In this document: one piece after another, positions 44,019 to 52,267 of the stretch
How positions within the stretch are numbered: the stretch's first letter is position 1
Layout: each line of letters opens with the position of its first letter
Assembly (NCBI RefSeq): GCF_007671725.1
Contig: NZ_VCNM01000002.1
Location: 1,302,001 to 1,366,000, forward strand
Source: Halorubrum depositum
GTDB taxonomy: Archaea; Halobacteriota; Halobacteria; Halobacteriales; Haloferacaceae
Direction of reading: 5' to 3'
Length of the DNA: 64,000 nucleotides
The notes under the pieces: generated by a model
Databases searched by the model: none
Told to the model about the DNA's origin: nothing
The model's input: the letters and a program-made list of their open reading frames with translations, nothing else
Made by a program: the position numbers and the translations under genes

Positions 44019-45850
44019 CGGGAACGGTCGACGGTCCGACCGGCGGCTCGCCGACGGCGCCCCCGAGCGAGGACGGCGACGCGGACGAGTCGGCCGAGCT
44101 CCGACGCGCGGTCGCGTTCCTCGGCTGGGAGGCTTCGGCCGAACGGGTCGTCGAGCTCGGGTATCGGGTCGGGATCGGCGTCGGCCTCCTCTGCGTCGTC
44201 GCGCTCTCGGCTTTCGTCGGCCCGATCCCGGGAGCGCTCGCCGGGCTCGCCGGAGGGTTGGCGGCGACCCACGCGGTCCATAGAGCGCCGGTGTGGCTCG
44301 CCGCACTCCGTCGGACCCGGGCGCTCGGCGCGGCCCCCGGACTCGTCGGCCGGCTCGTGTTGCGGATGCGGCTGGACCCCTCGGCGGAACGTGCGGTCCG
44401 GTTCGCCGCCCGCACCGGAGACGGACCGCTCGCCGACGGACTGGCGCGCCACGAGCGCGGGAGCGCGGACGGGCCGACGAGCGGGCTCCGGGCGTTCGCC
44501 CGCGAGTGGCGACCGTGGTTCCCCGCGATCGACCGCGCCGCCGCGCTGGTCCGGACGGCCGCGTCGGCTCCGGCGGAGCGGCGGGGGCGCTGTCTGGACC
44601 GCGCGCTGGACGCGACGATCGCCGGGACGACCGACCGGCTCGCGGCGTTCGTCGGCGAGGTCCGCGGCCCCGTCTCGGCGCTGTACGCCTTCGGCGTGCT
44701 CCTCCCGTTGGCCCTGATCGCCCTGCTGCCCGCGGCGGCCGCGTCCGGCGTGCCGGTCGGGTCCGGCGTCGTCGCCGGCCTGTACCTCGGCGTGCTTCCC
44801 GCCGGGCTGCTGGCCGCGTCGGCGTGGCTGCTCTCGCGGAGACCGGTCGCGTTCGCGCCGCCGTCGATCGACGGCGACCACCCGGACGTGCCGGAGCGGG
44901 GGCGACACGCCGTCGCGGCCGGCGCGCTCTCCGGACTCGTCGCGGCCGCGATCGCCGCACGGCTGGTCGCCGGATGGGCCGCGCCGGTGGCCTGCGTCGG
45001 CGTCGGAGCGGGGGCGGCGCTTCTCGTCGGGGTACGACGCCGGCGGGCGGCACTCTCCGAGATCCACGCCGTCGAACGGAGGCTCCCGGACGCCATGACG
45101 GTCGTCGGCGGCGACGTGGCCGAGGGCGTCGCCGTCGAGACGGCGATCGCGAACGCCGGCGAGCGGCTCGACGGCGCGACCGGCGACCTGTTCGAACGCG
45201 CCGGACGCCGGAGCGAGACCCTCCGAGTCGGCGTTCGGGAAGCGTTTCTCGGCCGCGGCGGCCCCGCCGTTCCGGTCCCCTCGCCGCGGGTCCGCGGCGC
45301 GGTCGCCCTGCTGGCCGTCGCCGCGCGAGAGGGGAGCCCGGCGGGCGACGTGCTCCTCGAACTCGCCGACCAGCTGGAGGAGCTCCGCGCGCTCGAAACG
45401 GACGCGCGACGACAGCTCGCGACGGTGACCGGGACGCTGACGAACACCGCCGCGGTGTTCGCGCCGCTCGTCGGCGGGGCGACGGTCGCGCTCGCGACGG
45501 GGATCGACACCGTCGACGCCGGCGGGCTGGGCGCCGGAGCGACCGCCGGTGCGGACGCGCTCGGGGTCGGGGTTGGGGGCGGGGGTACCGCCGGCGCCGG
45601 AGGCGGAGGTGTGACCGAGCCGACCGCGGGCTCCGCCGCCGGCTCCGGCACCGGAACGCTCTCGGTCCCGGTGCTCGGTCGGATCGTCGGCGCCTACGTG
45701 CTGATCCTCGCGGCGCTGCTCACCGCGTTGGCGACCGGGCTGGATCGCGGCTTCGACCGGACGCTGGTGGCCTACCGCGTGGGGATCGCGCTGCCGACCG
45801 CGACGGCGACGTACCTCGTCGCGTTCGCCGGCGCGGGAGCGTTGCTGTAG
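44015..45850 (+). CDS. Polytopic membrane protein of pilus/type II secretion type, PilC-like
   Basis: Platform protein of 611 residues that sits in the membrane under the PilB-like ATPase. It shows two copies of the T2SSF-type layout: a span near 45-75, a cytoplasmic helical domain, and spans at about 220-275. A second set is followed by a soluble domain (RLPDAMTVVGGDVAEGVAVE), with spans at the C terminus. A Gly/Thr/Ala-rich loop of about 40 residues near 500-550 (VGGGGTAGAGGGGVTEPTAG) is unusual and probably external. It overlaps pilB by four bases, so the pair is co-translated. Confidence 0.85.
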   Translation: MTGTVDGPTGGSPTAPPSEDGDADESAELRRAVAFLGWEASAERVVELGYRVGIGVGLLCVVALSAFVGPIPGALAGLAGGLAATHAVHRAPVWLAALRRTRALGAAPGLVGRLVLRMRLDPSAERAVRFAARTGDGPLADGLARHERGSADGPTSGLRAFAREWRPWFPAIDRAAALVRTAASAPAERRGRCLDRALDATIAGTTDRLAAFVGEVRGPVSALYAFGVLLPLALIALLPAAAASGVPVGSGVVAGLYLGVLPAGLLAASAWLLSRRPVAFAPPSIDGDHPDVPERGRHAVAAGALSGLVAAAIAARLVAGWAAPVACVGVGAGAALLVGVRRRRAALSEIHAVERRLPDAMTVVGGDVAEGVAVETAIANAGERLDGATGDLFERAGRRSETLRVGVREAFLGRGGPAVPVPSPRVRGAVALLAVAAREGSPAGDVLLELADQLEELRALETDARRQLATVTGTLTNTAAVFAPLVGGATVALATGIDTVDAGGLGAGATAGADALGVGVGGGGTAGAGGGGVTEPTAGSAAGSGTGTLSVPVLGRIVGAYVLILAALLTALATGLDRGFDRTLVAYRVGIALPTATATYLVAFAGAGALL

Positions 45851-45877
45851 CGACCGGTCCGCGTGCTCCGAGCGACC

Positions 45878-45887
45878 GTTTAAATAC
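45878..45887 (+). promoter_or_regulatory. TATA-like element ahead of the accessory gene at 45909
   Basis: GTTTAAATAC lies 22-31 bases before the GTG start, dividing the pilus cluster into a motor part and an accessory part with separate promoters. Confidence 0.6.
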
Positions 45888-45908
45888 CAAGCCGCGGCCA
45901 GCCGCTCC

Positions 45909-46397
45909 GTGTTCGAGACTCACCTCGACGCGACGTACGCGTGGCTCGGCCTCGCCGCAGTGAGCGTCGCGACGGCCGGCGTCGCCGCGACGCTCCCGGC
46001 GTCGCCGCCGCCGGACGCGGCCGGTGTCGCACACACGATCGAGACGGTCGCCGACGGGGAGTACCCCGCGACGGCGGAACACGGACTCGCGGCCGATCGA
46101 CTCCGTCTCACGCCTCGGTCGATCTCGCTCGACGGCGACGGCGGAAGCGCCCGGGCGCCGCTCCACGGGCCGCGGATAACGCCGGTCCCGCCCAGCGTAC
46201 GGGGCGGTACGGATAACGACCGCCTCCGACGGGTGCTCGACGGCGTCCCGCCGGACGCCGCGTTCGACGACCCCGACGGGCTGGCCGCGGCGGCGGAGCG
46301 CGCGCGGAACGCCGACCGCGGGTGGCGACCGGCGCCGGAGCGGCTCACCGTGCGGCGAGTGCATTACGGAGGGGTACATGTCACGCTCGTCGGGTGA
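45909..46397 (+). CDS. Membrane-anchored protein of the pilus operon
   Basis: 162 residues from a GTG: MFETHLDATYAWLGLAAVSV, then a hydrophobic segment to about residue 30, and a Pro/Gly/Asp-rich external part ending VRRVHYGGVHVTLVG. It looks like a type II-anchored or pseudopilin-like protein. Its last 20 bases overlap the next gene. I do not recognise a family securely; haloarchaeal DUF7283-type proteins occupy such a position from memory. Confidence 0.65.
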   Translation: MFETHLDATYAWLGLAAVSVATAGVAATLPASPPPDAAGVAHTIETVADGEYPATAEHGLAADRLRLTPRSISLDGDGGSARAPLHGPRITPVPPSVRGGTDNDRLRRVLDGVPPDAAFDDPDGLAAAAERARNADRGWRPAPERLTVRRVHYGGVHVTLVG

Positions 46398-46818
46398 GCC
46401 GTCCGACGCCCGGAGCGGGACCGCGGACCGCGCCGCGGTCGAGCCGCTCGCCGCGCTCGTCGCGGTGCTGGCCGTCGGAGCGGCGCTGGGACTGTACGCC
46501 GTCGCGCTCGACGACGCGGCGGTCGATCGGGACCGACCGAGCGCCGAGACATCCCTCGACCGGGCCGAACGGGCGGCGACCGTCGGCAGCGTCGTCGAAC
46601 CGGACCGGCTCCGCGACGTCGACGCGTTCCGATATCCGACGACGGTGACGGCCAGCGCCGACGGGAGGACGTGGCGGATCGAGTCGGGACCGAACGCACC
46701 GGAGGGTGCGGCGGTCGAGGGCGACGATGCGACCGCGGTCGCCGAGCGGCCGGTGACCGTGCGAGTCGGCCCGGGGCGGAACGTCCGCGGGACCCTTCGC
46801 GTGGTGGTCCGCCGGTGA
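46378..46818 (+). CDS. Pseudopilin-like accessory protein (DUF7285-like)
   Basis: 146 residues. After a 20-residue hydrophilic leader the sequence DRAAVEPLAALVAVLAVGAA continues as a hydrophobic helix. The arrangement resembles pilin sites (DRAVSPVIG), including a Pro at the same place and an acidic residue just before it, so prepilin-peptidase processing is possible. The rest is a small beta domain ending RGTLRVVVRR. The start overlaps the previous gene by 20 bases and the end overlaps the next by four (GTGA), so all three are coupled. Confidence 0.68.
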   Translation: MSRSSGEPSDARSGTADRAAVEPLAALVAVLAVGAALGLYAVALDDAAVDRDRPSAETSLDRAERAATVGSVVEPDRLRDVDAFRYPTTVTASADGRTWRIESGPNAPEGAAVEGDDATAVAERPVTVRVGPGRNVRGTLRVVVRR

Positions 46819-47501
46819 CGAGCACCGTGCTCGACGTGACGGTCCTGCTTCTCTGCGTGTCCGCGAGCGTCGTCGCGCTCGGGGGCGTCGGCGGGGATGC
46901 GGGGACAAACGGACCGACCGCCGACGAGACGGCCGATCGGCTGGTGACCGAGACGGTGACGGTCCGATACCGCGCCCCGGGAGCGGCGAACGACACCCGG
47001 ACGGTGCACGCGACGCGCGCCGAACTGCTCGCGCTGCTCGTCGCAGGACGCGGAAGCGACGACGACCGCGCCTCGCGGGACGGCGAAGACGTCGCCCGAG
47101 ACGCGTTCGAGTCGCGGGCGACGGAGGCGGTCGCCGCGGAACTGGGCGGTCGGACGCGGATCGACGCGACGGTTCCGGCGGCCGCGAACCGGGAGCGCGG
47201 GCCGTCGAGGTCGACGTCCGACCGACGCGTTCCGAGTCGCCGACCGACGCGGCGAGGGGCCGGCGCGGTGGCCGTGTCCGGCGGGCCAAACGCGCCGCGA
47301 CCGCTCCGTCTGGATACCGTGCGCACCGGGAGCGCCGGGCCGCGAACCGAAACGGATCGACCGACGGACCGGGTGAAAACGGTCGCCGCCGGCCCCGAGC
47401 CGCCGCGGAACGCCGACGTGGCGACGGCGGTGGTCACGCATCCGGCGCCGGACCCCGCCGAGGCGGAGGGTCCGATTCGGATCGTCGTGAGGAGGTGGTG
47501 A
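46815..47501 (+). CDS. Secreted accessory protein of the pilus operon (DUF7284-like)
   Basis: 228 residues from a GTG overlapping the previous stop: MTSTVLDVTVLLLCVSASVV forms a short N-terminal hydrophobic helix starting at residue 5. A Thr/Arg/Asp-rich external part follows, ending EGPIRIVVRRW. The similar ends (VVVRR and IVVRRW) in neighbouring proteins suggest related folds. The family name is from memory. Function in pilus assembly is inferred only from context. Confidence 0.65.
   Translation: MTSTVLDVTVLLLCVSASVVALGGVGGDAGTNGPTADETADRLVTETVTVRYRAPGAANDTRTVHATRAELLALLVAGRGSDDDRASRDGEDVARDAFESRATEAVAAELGGRTRIDATVPAAANRERGPSRSTSDRRVPSRRPTRRGAGAVAVSGGPNAPRPLRLDTVRTGSAGPRTETDRPTDRVKTVAAGPEPPRNADVATAVVTHPAPDPAEAEGPIRIVVRRW
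47490..47497 (+). promoter_or_regulatory. Strong Shine-Dalgarno site that decides the next start
   Basis: AGGAGGTG matches the archaeal anti-Shine-Dalgarno almost fully. It sits six bases ahead of the GTG at 47504-47506. The earlier GTG codons (47495 and 47498) overlap the site itself and are less likely starts, although 47498 would give a GTGA overlap. Such a strong site is rare in this window. Confidence 0.6.
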
Positions 47502-47503
47502 GC

Positions 47504-50500
47504 GTGGCGAACCGCGACGGAGCGCCCGCTCGCGACGGACGGCGGTTCACGGTCGACGAGCGGGCGCGCGTCCCGTTCGCGCTGATCGGCGTGCTGCTGC
47601 TCGTGACGAGCACGGCGTACGCCGCGGGGATCGCGGACCAAGGACTCGTCGGCGAGGACCGGAGCGTCGAGCGGGCCGTCGAACGCGTCGACGCCGACGC
47701 CACCGCCGCGCTGCGGGCCGCGGCGCGCGACGCGGCGCACGACGCGGCGCGAGAACCGGTGACACGGGCGCCCGAGACGGGCGCCGCGGCCGGAGCGGTT
47801 CGCGAGGGATCGGCCTTCGCGGACGCGTTTCGGATCCGGCTCGCGGTCGCCGGCGCCGACGCGCTCTCCGCGGTCGACGCCGAGATCGGCTCGGTGAGGG
47901 CGACGGCGTCGCTGCCGGCGGTCGAGGACCGGCAAGACCTCGCGTCGGCCCGCGACCGCGTCCGCGTCGAGCCGGCGGCGAACGGGACCGCGACCCGGGT
48001 GACCTTCGAGGGGGTCGCGACGACCGCGACCCGGAACGGGCGAACGGTCGTGAACCGCACCGTGGACAGGACCGTCGTGGTGGCCGTCCCGACGCTCGCC
48101 GCCCACGAGCGGACGGAGCGGTTCGAAGAACGGCTCGACAGGGGGCCGGTCGAGGGACCGGGTCTCGGTCGACAGCTCACGGCGAGCCTCTATCCGATGA
48201 CGTGGGCGAGGGGGTACGCGCAGTACGCCGGGGCGCCGGTCGAGAACGTCCTCGCGAACCGACACGTGGAGCTGTCGACGAACGCGGGGCTCGTCAGGAC
48301 CCAGCGCGCCGTCTTCGGGACGAGCGATCCGGACGCCCGCGGCGGAGTCGCCCGGGCCACGGCGCGCACCGGGGTGAGCGACCTCCTCGCGCCCACCGGG
48401 GTCAAGGAAGCCTCGTGGACCGACGCGGTGCTCGGGGCACCGACGCCGACCGGTACCGCCGCGTCGCGAGCGGGCCCCGGAGGGGACTCGAACGGAGAGA
48501 CGAGCGAGGACGACGCGTTCGAGGTGAAACGAAACCGGACGGAGGAGGAGACGCCGGTTCCGATCGGACACGCGGCGGACGTCGGCGCGACTCGCGTCCA
48601 CGACGACCTCGACGAGGTGATCGGGGGCGCGTACCGGGTCGAGGCCGACGTGGCGACCGCGACGGCGCAGGTCGCGGACGGCGGGCGGCTCTCGCCTCCC
48701 TCTCCGGACGGCGCGGCGGCCGGCGAGTGGGAACGCGTCGACGCGTCGCGGTCAGAGCGCCTGGAGGGCGTCTCCGGAAGCGATGTGCCGCGGGGAATCC
48801 CCGCGGGTACCGTCGACCCCGGGGAGCCGGTCTCGTTCGGTGACGCGACCCGCGAGGTGACCGTCGAACGCACCGCGACGGCGACGTGGGAGCGGGAAGT
48901 CGTGGAGCGGGGTCCGAACGGGAGCGTCGTCGACCGCACCGTTCATCGGACGACCACGAGCGACGAGGCGACGGACCGCTACCGAGTCCGCGTCTCGGTG
49001 ACGGGGCGGCACGCGCCGAGAGGCGGCGCACCGGACCGGCCCGCTGCGACGTTCGGGGCGGCGAGCGCGACCGGCGTCCCGGACCTGCGAGAGACGCCGG
49101 CGGCCGCGCGCTCGGCGCTCGGGGTCGACACGGCGACCGGGGTGGACAGCCTCGCGCGCGACGCGGTTCAGGGCGGCGACGTCGGCGATTCGACGGTCGT
49201 CCACGGGTCGCCGTCGGACGCCGGACGGGACCGCGTGGCGGCGGACGTCGCGGCGCTCGCCGCCGAGGTCCGGGAGTTCGAGACCGACGCATCGATGGAG
49301 GCGGCGGCGGTCGGCGAGGCGGAGCCGTACGCCGACCTCGCCGATGCGGTCCGCGACCGACGCGCGGCGCTCGTCGACGCGCCGGCGACGTACGACGGCG
49401 CGGCCGATCGGGCGCGGGTCGCCGCCCGCGCGACCTACGTCGACGCCGTCATCGAGGAGCTGGAGGCGGCCGCAGACGATCGCGAGACGGCGACTGACAG
49501 CGTGCTCGACGGCGTGAACGATGCGTTCGGCGGCCCCTCCGTCGGCGAGGCGATCGCCGCTCGCGAGGCCGCGAAGGATCCGGGCACGTACACGGTCGCC
49601 GACGACGGCCCCGGGGGAGCGGTGACCTTCTCGCCGCGGGGGTCTCCGGGGTACCTGCCGCGGACGACGGTCGAGGGCGAACGGGTGGACGCCGCGGAGG
49701 ACGGCTCGACGCGGCCGCTCGCCGTCCGCAACGTGAACTACGCCACCGTCCCGTACGGCGAGCTGTCGAGCGGGATCGTGGACCGGATCCTCGGCGCCGG
49801 CGACACCGTCCGGATCGGCACCGCCGGGCGGGCGCTCCTCCTCGCCGACGAGGCGCTGGCCGCGGACGAGGATCCGGGGCTCCGCAACGACCGGGACGCG
49901 CTCGCGGAACGGGTCGGCGGCTCGCTGCGCGAAGTCGACCGCCAACTGGAGGGCGTACTGCGGGACCGGACCTCGCTGTCGCGGGAGGAACGGCGCGACG
50001 CGGTCGACGAGGCCGCCGCGTCCTACGGCTCGGCCGGCGACAGAGCGGCCGCGGTCGGCGAGGGCGAGTACGCCGAGCGGGTCGCCGCCGAGGCCGCGGC
50101 CGCCGGCTCGCTCTCGGCCGCGGCGGAGGCGTCGCTGGCCGCGCACCTCCGCGTCGCGACGCGGAACGCGGCGGGTCGAGACGACGTTCGGGTTCCGACG
50201 CGGATCGTCGAACCGCCGACGAAGGGCGCGCGGCTCCTGCCCAGGGACCGCATGGAGAAGGCGATAGAGAAGGAAGCCGCGCGCGCCGGCGGGGCCGCGA
50301 CGAGGGAGCTGAGCGAGAGGGCAGCCGCGGAGCTCGGCGAGGAGTGGTCGCTGAAGCCCGCCCGGAGCGTCGGTGCGGGGCTCCCGGTCGCGCCGGTGCC
50401 CGGCTACTGGGTGACGACGGTGAACGCTTGGCGGGTGCAGGTCCGCGGGGAGTACCCGCGGTTCGCGCTGCGCGCCGACGTCGGCACGCCGGGCGAGCCG

Positions 50501-50740
50501 TTCGAGTACGTCCGACAGGAGGGCGACGTGACGATCGAGATCGACAGAGAGACCGTTCGGCTCGGCTCGACGGAGCCGGTCCGATTCGAGACGGGGACCG
50601 TCGTCGCGGTCGCGGTGCCCGCCGGCCCGCCGGGAGTCGGCGACGTCGACGGAGTCCGTGACGAGCGCTCGGCCGGGTGGCCCTGTCCGGGCGGGGCGGA
50701 GGCCTCGGACCGAGGGGAAAAAGCGTGCGCGACTCCGTGA
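47504..50740 (+). CDS. Large membrane-anchored surface protein of the pilus operon (DUF7286-like)
   Basis: About 1,078 residues. After a short hydrophilic leader comes ERARVPFALIGVLLLVTSTA, a signal-anchor or pilin-like helix. A very long external part follows: Ala/Arg/Asp-rich helices, NGTATRVTFEG-type beta stretches and several possible N-glycosylation sites. It contains SLYPMTWARGYAQYAGAPVENVLA-like and YVDAVIEELEAAADDRETAT-like segments and ends with KPARSVGAGLPVAPVPGYWV-type sequence and a beta domain. It may be a tip adhesin or a scaffold for the minor subunits. The 1 kb-residue scale is unusual beside its small partners. The family label is from memory. Confidence 0.72.
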   Translation: MANRDGAPARDGRRFTVDERARVPFALIGVLLLVTSTAYAAGIADQGLVGEDRSVERAVERVDADATAALRAAARDAAHDAAREPVTRAPETGAAAGAVREGSAFADAFRIRLAVAGADALSAVDAEIGSVRATASLPAVEDRQDLASARDRVRVEPAANGTATRVTFEGVATTATRNGRTVVNRTVDRTVVVAVPTLAAHERTERFEERLDRGPVEGPGLGRQLTASLYPMTWARGYAQYAGAPVENVLANRHVELSTNAGLVRTQRAVFGTSDPDARGGVARATARTGVSDLLAPTGVKEASWTDAVLGAPTPTGTAASRAGPGGDSNGETSEDDAFEVKRNRTEEETPVPIGHAADVGATRVHDDLDEVIGGAYRVEADVATATAQVADGGRLSPPSPDGAAAGEWERVDASRSERLEGVSGSDVPRGIPAGTVDPGEPVSFGDATREVTVERTATATWEREVVERGPNGSVVDRTVHRTTTSDEATDRYRVRVSVTGRHAPRGGAPDRPAATFGAASATGVPDLRETPAAARSALGVDTATGVDSLARDAVQGGDVGDSTVVHGSPSDAGRDRVAADVAALAAEVREFETDASMEAAAVGEAEPYADLADAVRDRRAALVDAPATYDGAADRARVAARATYVDAVIEELEAAADDRETATDSVLDGVNDAFGGPSVGEAIAAREAAKDPGTYTVADDGPGGAVTFSPRGSPGYLPRTTVEGERVDAAEDGSTRPLAVRNVNYATVPYGELSSGIVDRILGAGDTVRIGTAGRALLLADEALAADEDPGLRNDRDALAERVGGSLREVDRQLEGVLRDRTSLSREERRDAVDEAAASYGSAGDRAAAVGEGEYAERVAAEAAAAGSLSAAAEASLAAHLRVATRNAAGRDDVRVPTRIVEPPTKGARLLPRDRMEKAIEKEAARAGGAATRELSERAAAELGEEWSLKPARSVGAGLPVAPVPGYWVTTVNAWRVQVRGEYPRFALRADVGTPGEPFEYVRQEGDVTIEIDRETVRLGSTEPVRFETGTVVAVAVPAGPPGVGDVDGVRDERSAGWPCPGGAEASDRGEKACATP

Positions 50741-50782
50741 GTCGACCGCAGCCGTTTTGAGAGGCGCCGACCGAGGGCGACC

Positions 50783-51271
50783 ATGTTTCACGAGGTCGTC
50801 GAGGGCGGGACGGCGTCCGGTGTCGGTACGGGCGGGAGCCCCGACGCCGGCGAGAGCACCGACGCGGACGGGGACGAGGTGACCCCGGCCGCGTTGCTCG
50901 CGGCGTTCGAGGCGATGGTGCGCGAGTCGGTGACCGAGGCCGGGAGCGAGCGCGTCGTCGACGAGACCGGCGTCGACGAGCCGGCCGTCGAGGCGGCCGC
51001 CGCGGGCGACGCGGCGGATCTCGGCGTGACCGACGCGGCGGCGATCGTCGCGGTGACCGCCGACCGCGACGCCGACGCGCTCGTCGCGGAGCTGCGCGAC
51101 CACCTGCTGATGGGGATGGCGACGGCGGTGCTCGACGTCGACACCATCGCGGCGGCGATCGACGCGGACCTCACCGGACAGGAGGTCCAACAGGTCCTCG
51201 AGGGGCGCGCGGGGATGACGCTGGAACAGCTCGCGGAGGTCATGGCGGTCATCGAGCGCCGCAAGCGATGA
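50783..51271 (+). CDS. Small helical haloarchaeal protein (DUF5791-like)
   Basis: 162 residues: MFHEVVEGGTASGVGTGGSP, an acidic disordered stretch, then helices including LLAAFEAMVRESVTEAGSER, ELRDHLLMGMATAVLDVDTI and EVQQVLEGRAGMTLEQLAEV. It is a soluble protein with no Cys or spans. I recall the DUF5791 family of Halobacteria as having this order. The stop overlaps the SDR start by four bases (ATGA). Confidence 0.7.
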   Translation: MFHEVVEGGTASGVGTGGSPDAGESTDADGDEVTPAALLAAFEAMVRESVTEAGSERVVDETGVDEPAVEAAAAGDAADLGVTDAAAIVAVTADRDADALVAELRDHLLMGMATAVLDVDTIAAAIDADLTGQEVQQVLEGRAGMTLEQLAEVMAVIERRKR

Positions 51272-52188
51272 GGGTCGTCGTCGTCGGCTGCGGCTACGTC
51301 GGCCTCGAATTGACGGCGCAGCTCGCCGAGCGGGGACACGTGGTGACGGGCGTGCGGCGGTCGGACGCCGGGATCGACGCCATCGAGGAGATCGGAGAAC
51401 AGATCGACGGCGGCGGCACGGTGGACGCGGCCCGCGCGGACGCGACCGACCCGGCGTCGATCGACGCGCTCCCCGACGCGGACGCCGTCGTCTTCGCGGC
51501 CAGCTCGGGCGGTCGCGGCGCCGACGCGGCCCGCGAGGTGTACGTCGACGGCCTCCGGAACGTGATCGAGGCGTACGCGGCGCGGCCGTCGCCGCCGGAC
51601 AGGCTCGTCTACACCTCCTCGACGGGCGTGTACGGCGACCACGACGGCGCGTGGGTCGACGAGGAGACGCCGATCGACCCGACCACGGAGAAGACGCGAG
51701 TCCTCGCCGAGGCGGAGCGGATCGCGCTCGAGGCGGGCGACGACGCCGGGATAGACGGGACCGTCGCCCGGTTCGCGGGGCTGTACGGACCGGACCGGTA
51801 TCGCCTGGAGCGGTACGTCGAGGGGCCCGTCACGGCGGGGTATCTCAACATGGTTCACCGGGACGACGCCGCGGGGGCGATCCGGTACCTCCTCGAGGCG
51901 GACCGCGCGCTCGGCGAGGCCGTCGTGGTCGTCGACGACGAGCCGGTCGACAAACATGCGTTCGCCGACTGGCTCGCCGACGAGTGCGGCGTGCCGCGGC
52001 CGGAGAAGCGGTCGAAGGCCGAGCGGATCGCGGCCGGCGACCTCTCCGCGGCCGCGGAACGGCGGATCCGAACGAGCAAGCGCTGTTCGAACGACCGCCT
52101 GCGCGCGCTCGGCTACGAGTTCGCCTACCCGACGTTCCGCGAGGGGTACCGCGACGCGGTGCGGTCGTTCCGCGCGGCCGAGGAGTAA
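51268..52188 (+). CDS. NAD-dependent epimerase/dehydratase family protein (extended SDR)
   Basis: 306 residues. It starts MRVVVVGCGYVGLELTAQLA, the GxxGxxG-like dinucleotide loop at residues 8-13. It continues VVFAASSGGRGADAAREVYV and YTSSTGVYGDHDGAWVDEET (catalytic Ser/Thr and Tyr of the SDR triad), and RFAGLYGPDRYRLERYV. Metal ligands and transferase motifs are absent. The substrate is probably a nucleotide sugar or a related compound; the family is too broad for more. It is coupled with the gene before it. Confidence 0.85.
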   Translation: MRVVVVGCGYVGLELTAQLAERGHVVTGVRRSDAGIDAIEEIGEQIDGGGTVDAARADATDPASIDALPDADAVVFAASSGGRGADAAREVYVDGLRNVIEAYAARPSPPDRLVYTSSTGVYGDHDGAWVDEETPIDPTTEKTRVLAEAERIALEAGDDAGIDGTVARFAGLYGPDRYRLERYVEGPVTAGYLNMVHRDDAAGAIRYLLEADRALGEAVVVVDDEPVDKHAFADWLADECGVPRPEKRSKAERIAAGDLSAAAERRIRTSKRCSNDRLRALGYEFAYPTFREGYRDAVRSFRAAEE

Positions 52189-52267
52189 GCGACCCCCGAG
52201 CCCGACGTCGTCTGTCGGTCGGAACAGTAACGAACCTTCATGTGGGGGGAGGGAGTCTCGGGGACAC

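Noticed and set aside
42549-45651. Very long minus-strand open frames opposite the pilB/pilC genes
   Set aside because: They are Arg/Pro/Ser-rich without conserved motifs and lie antisense to genes with clear Walker motifs, membrane spans and acidic composition.
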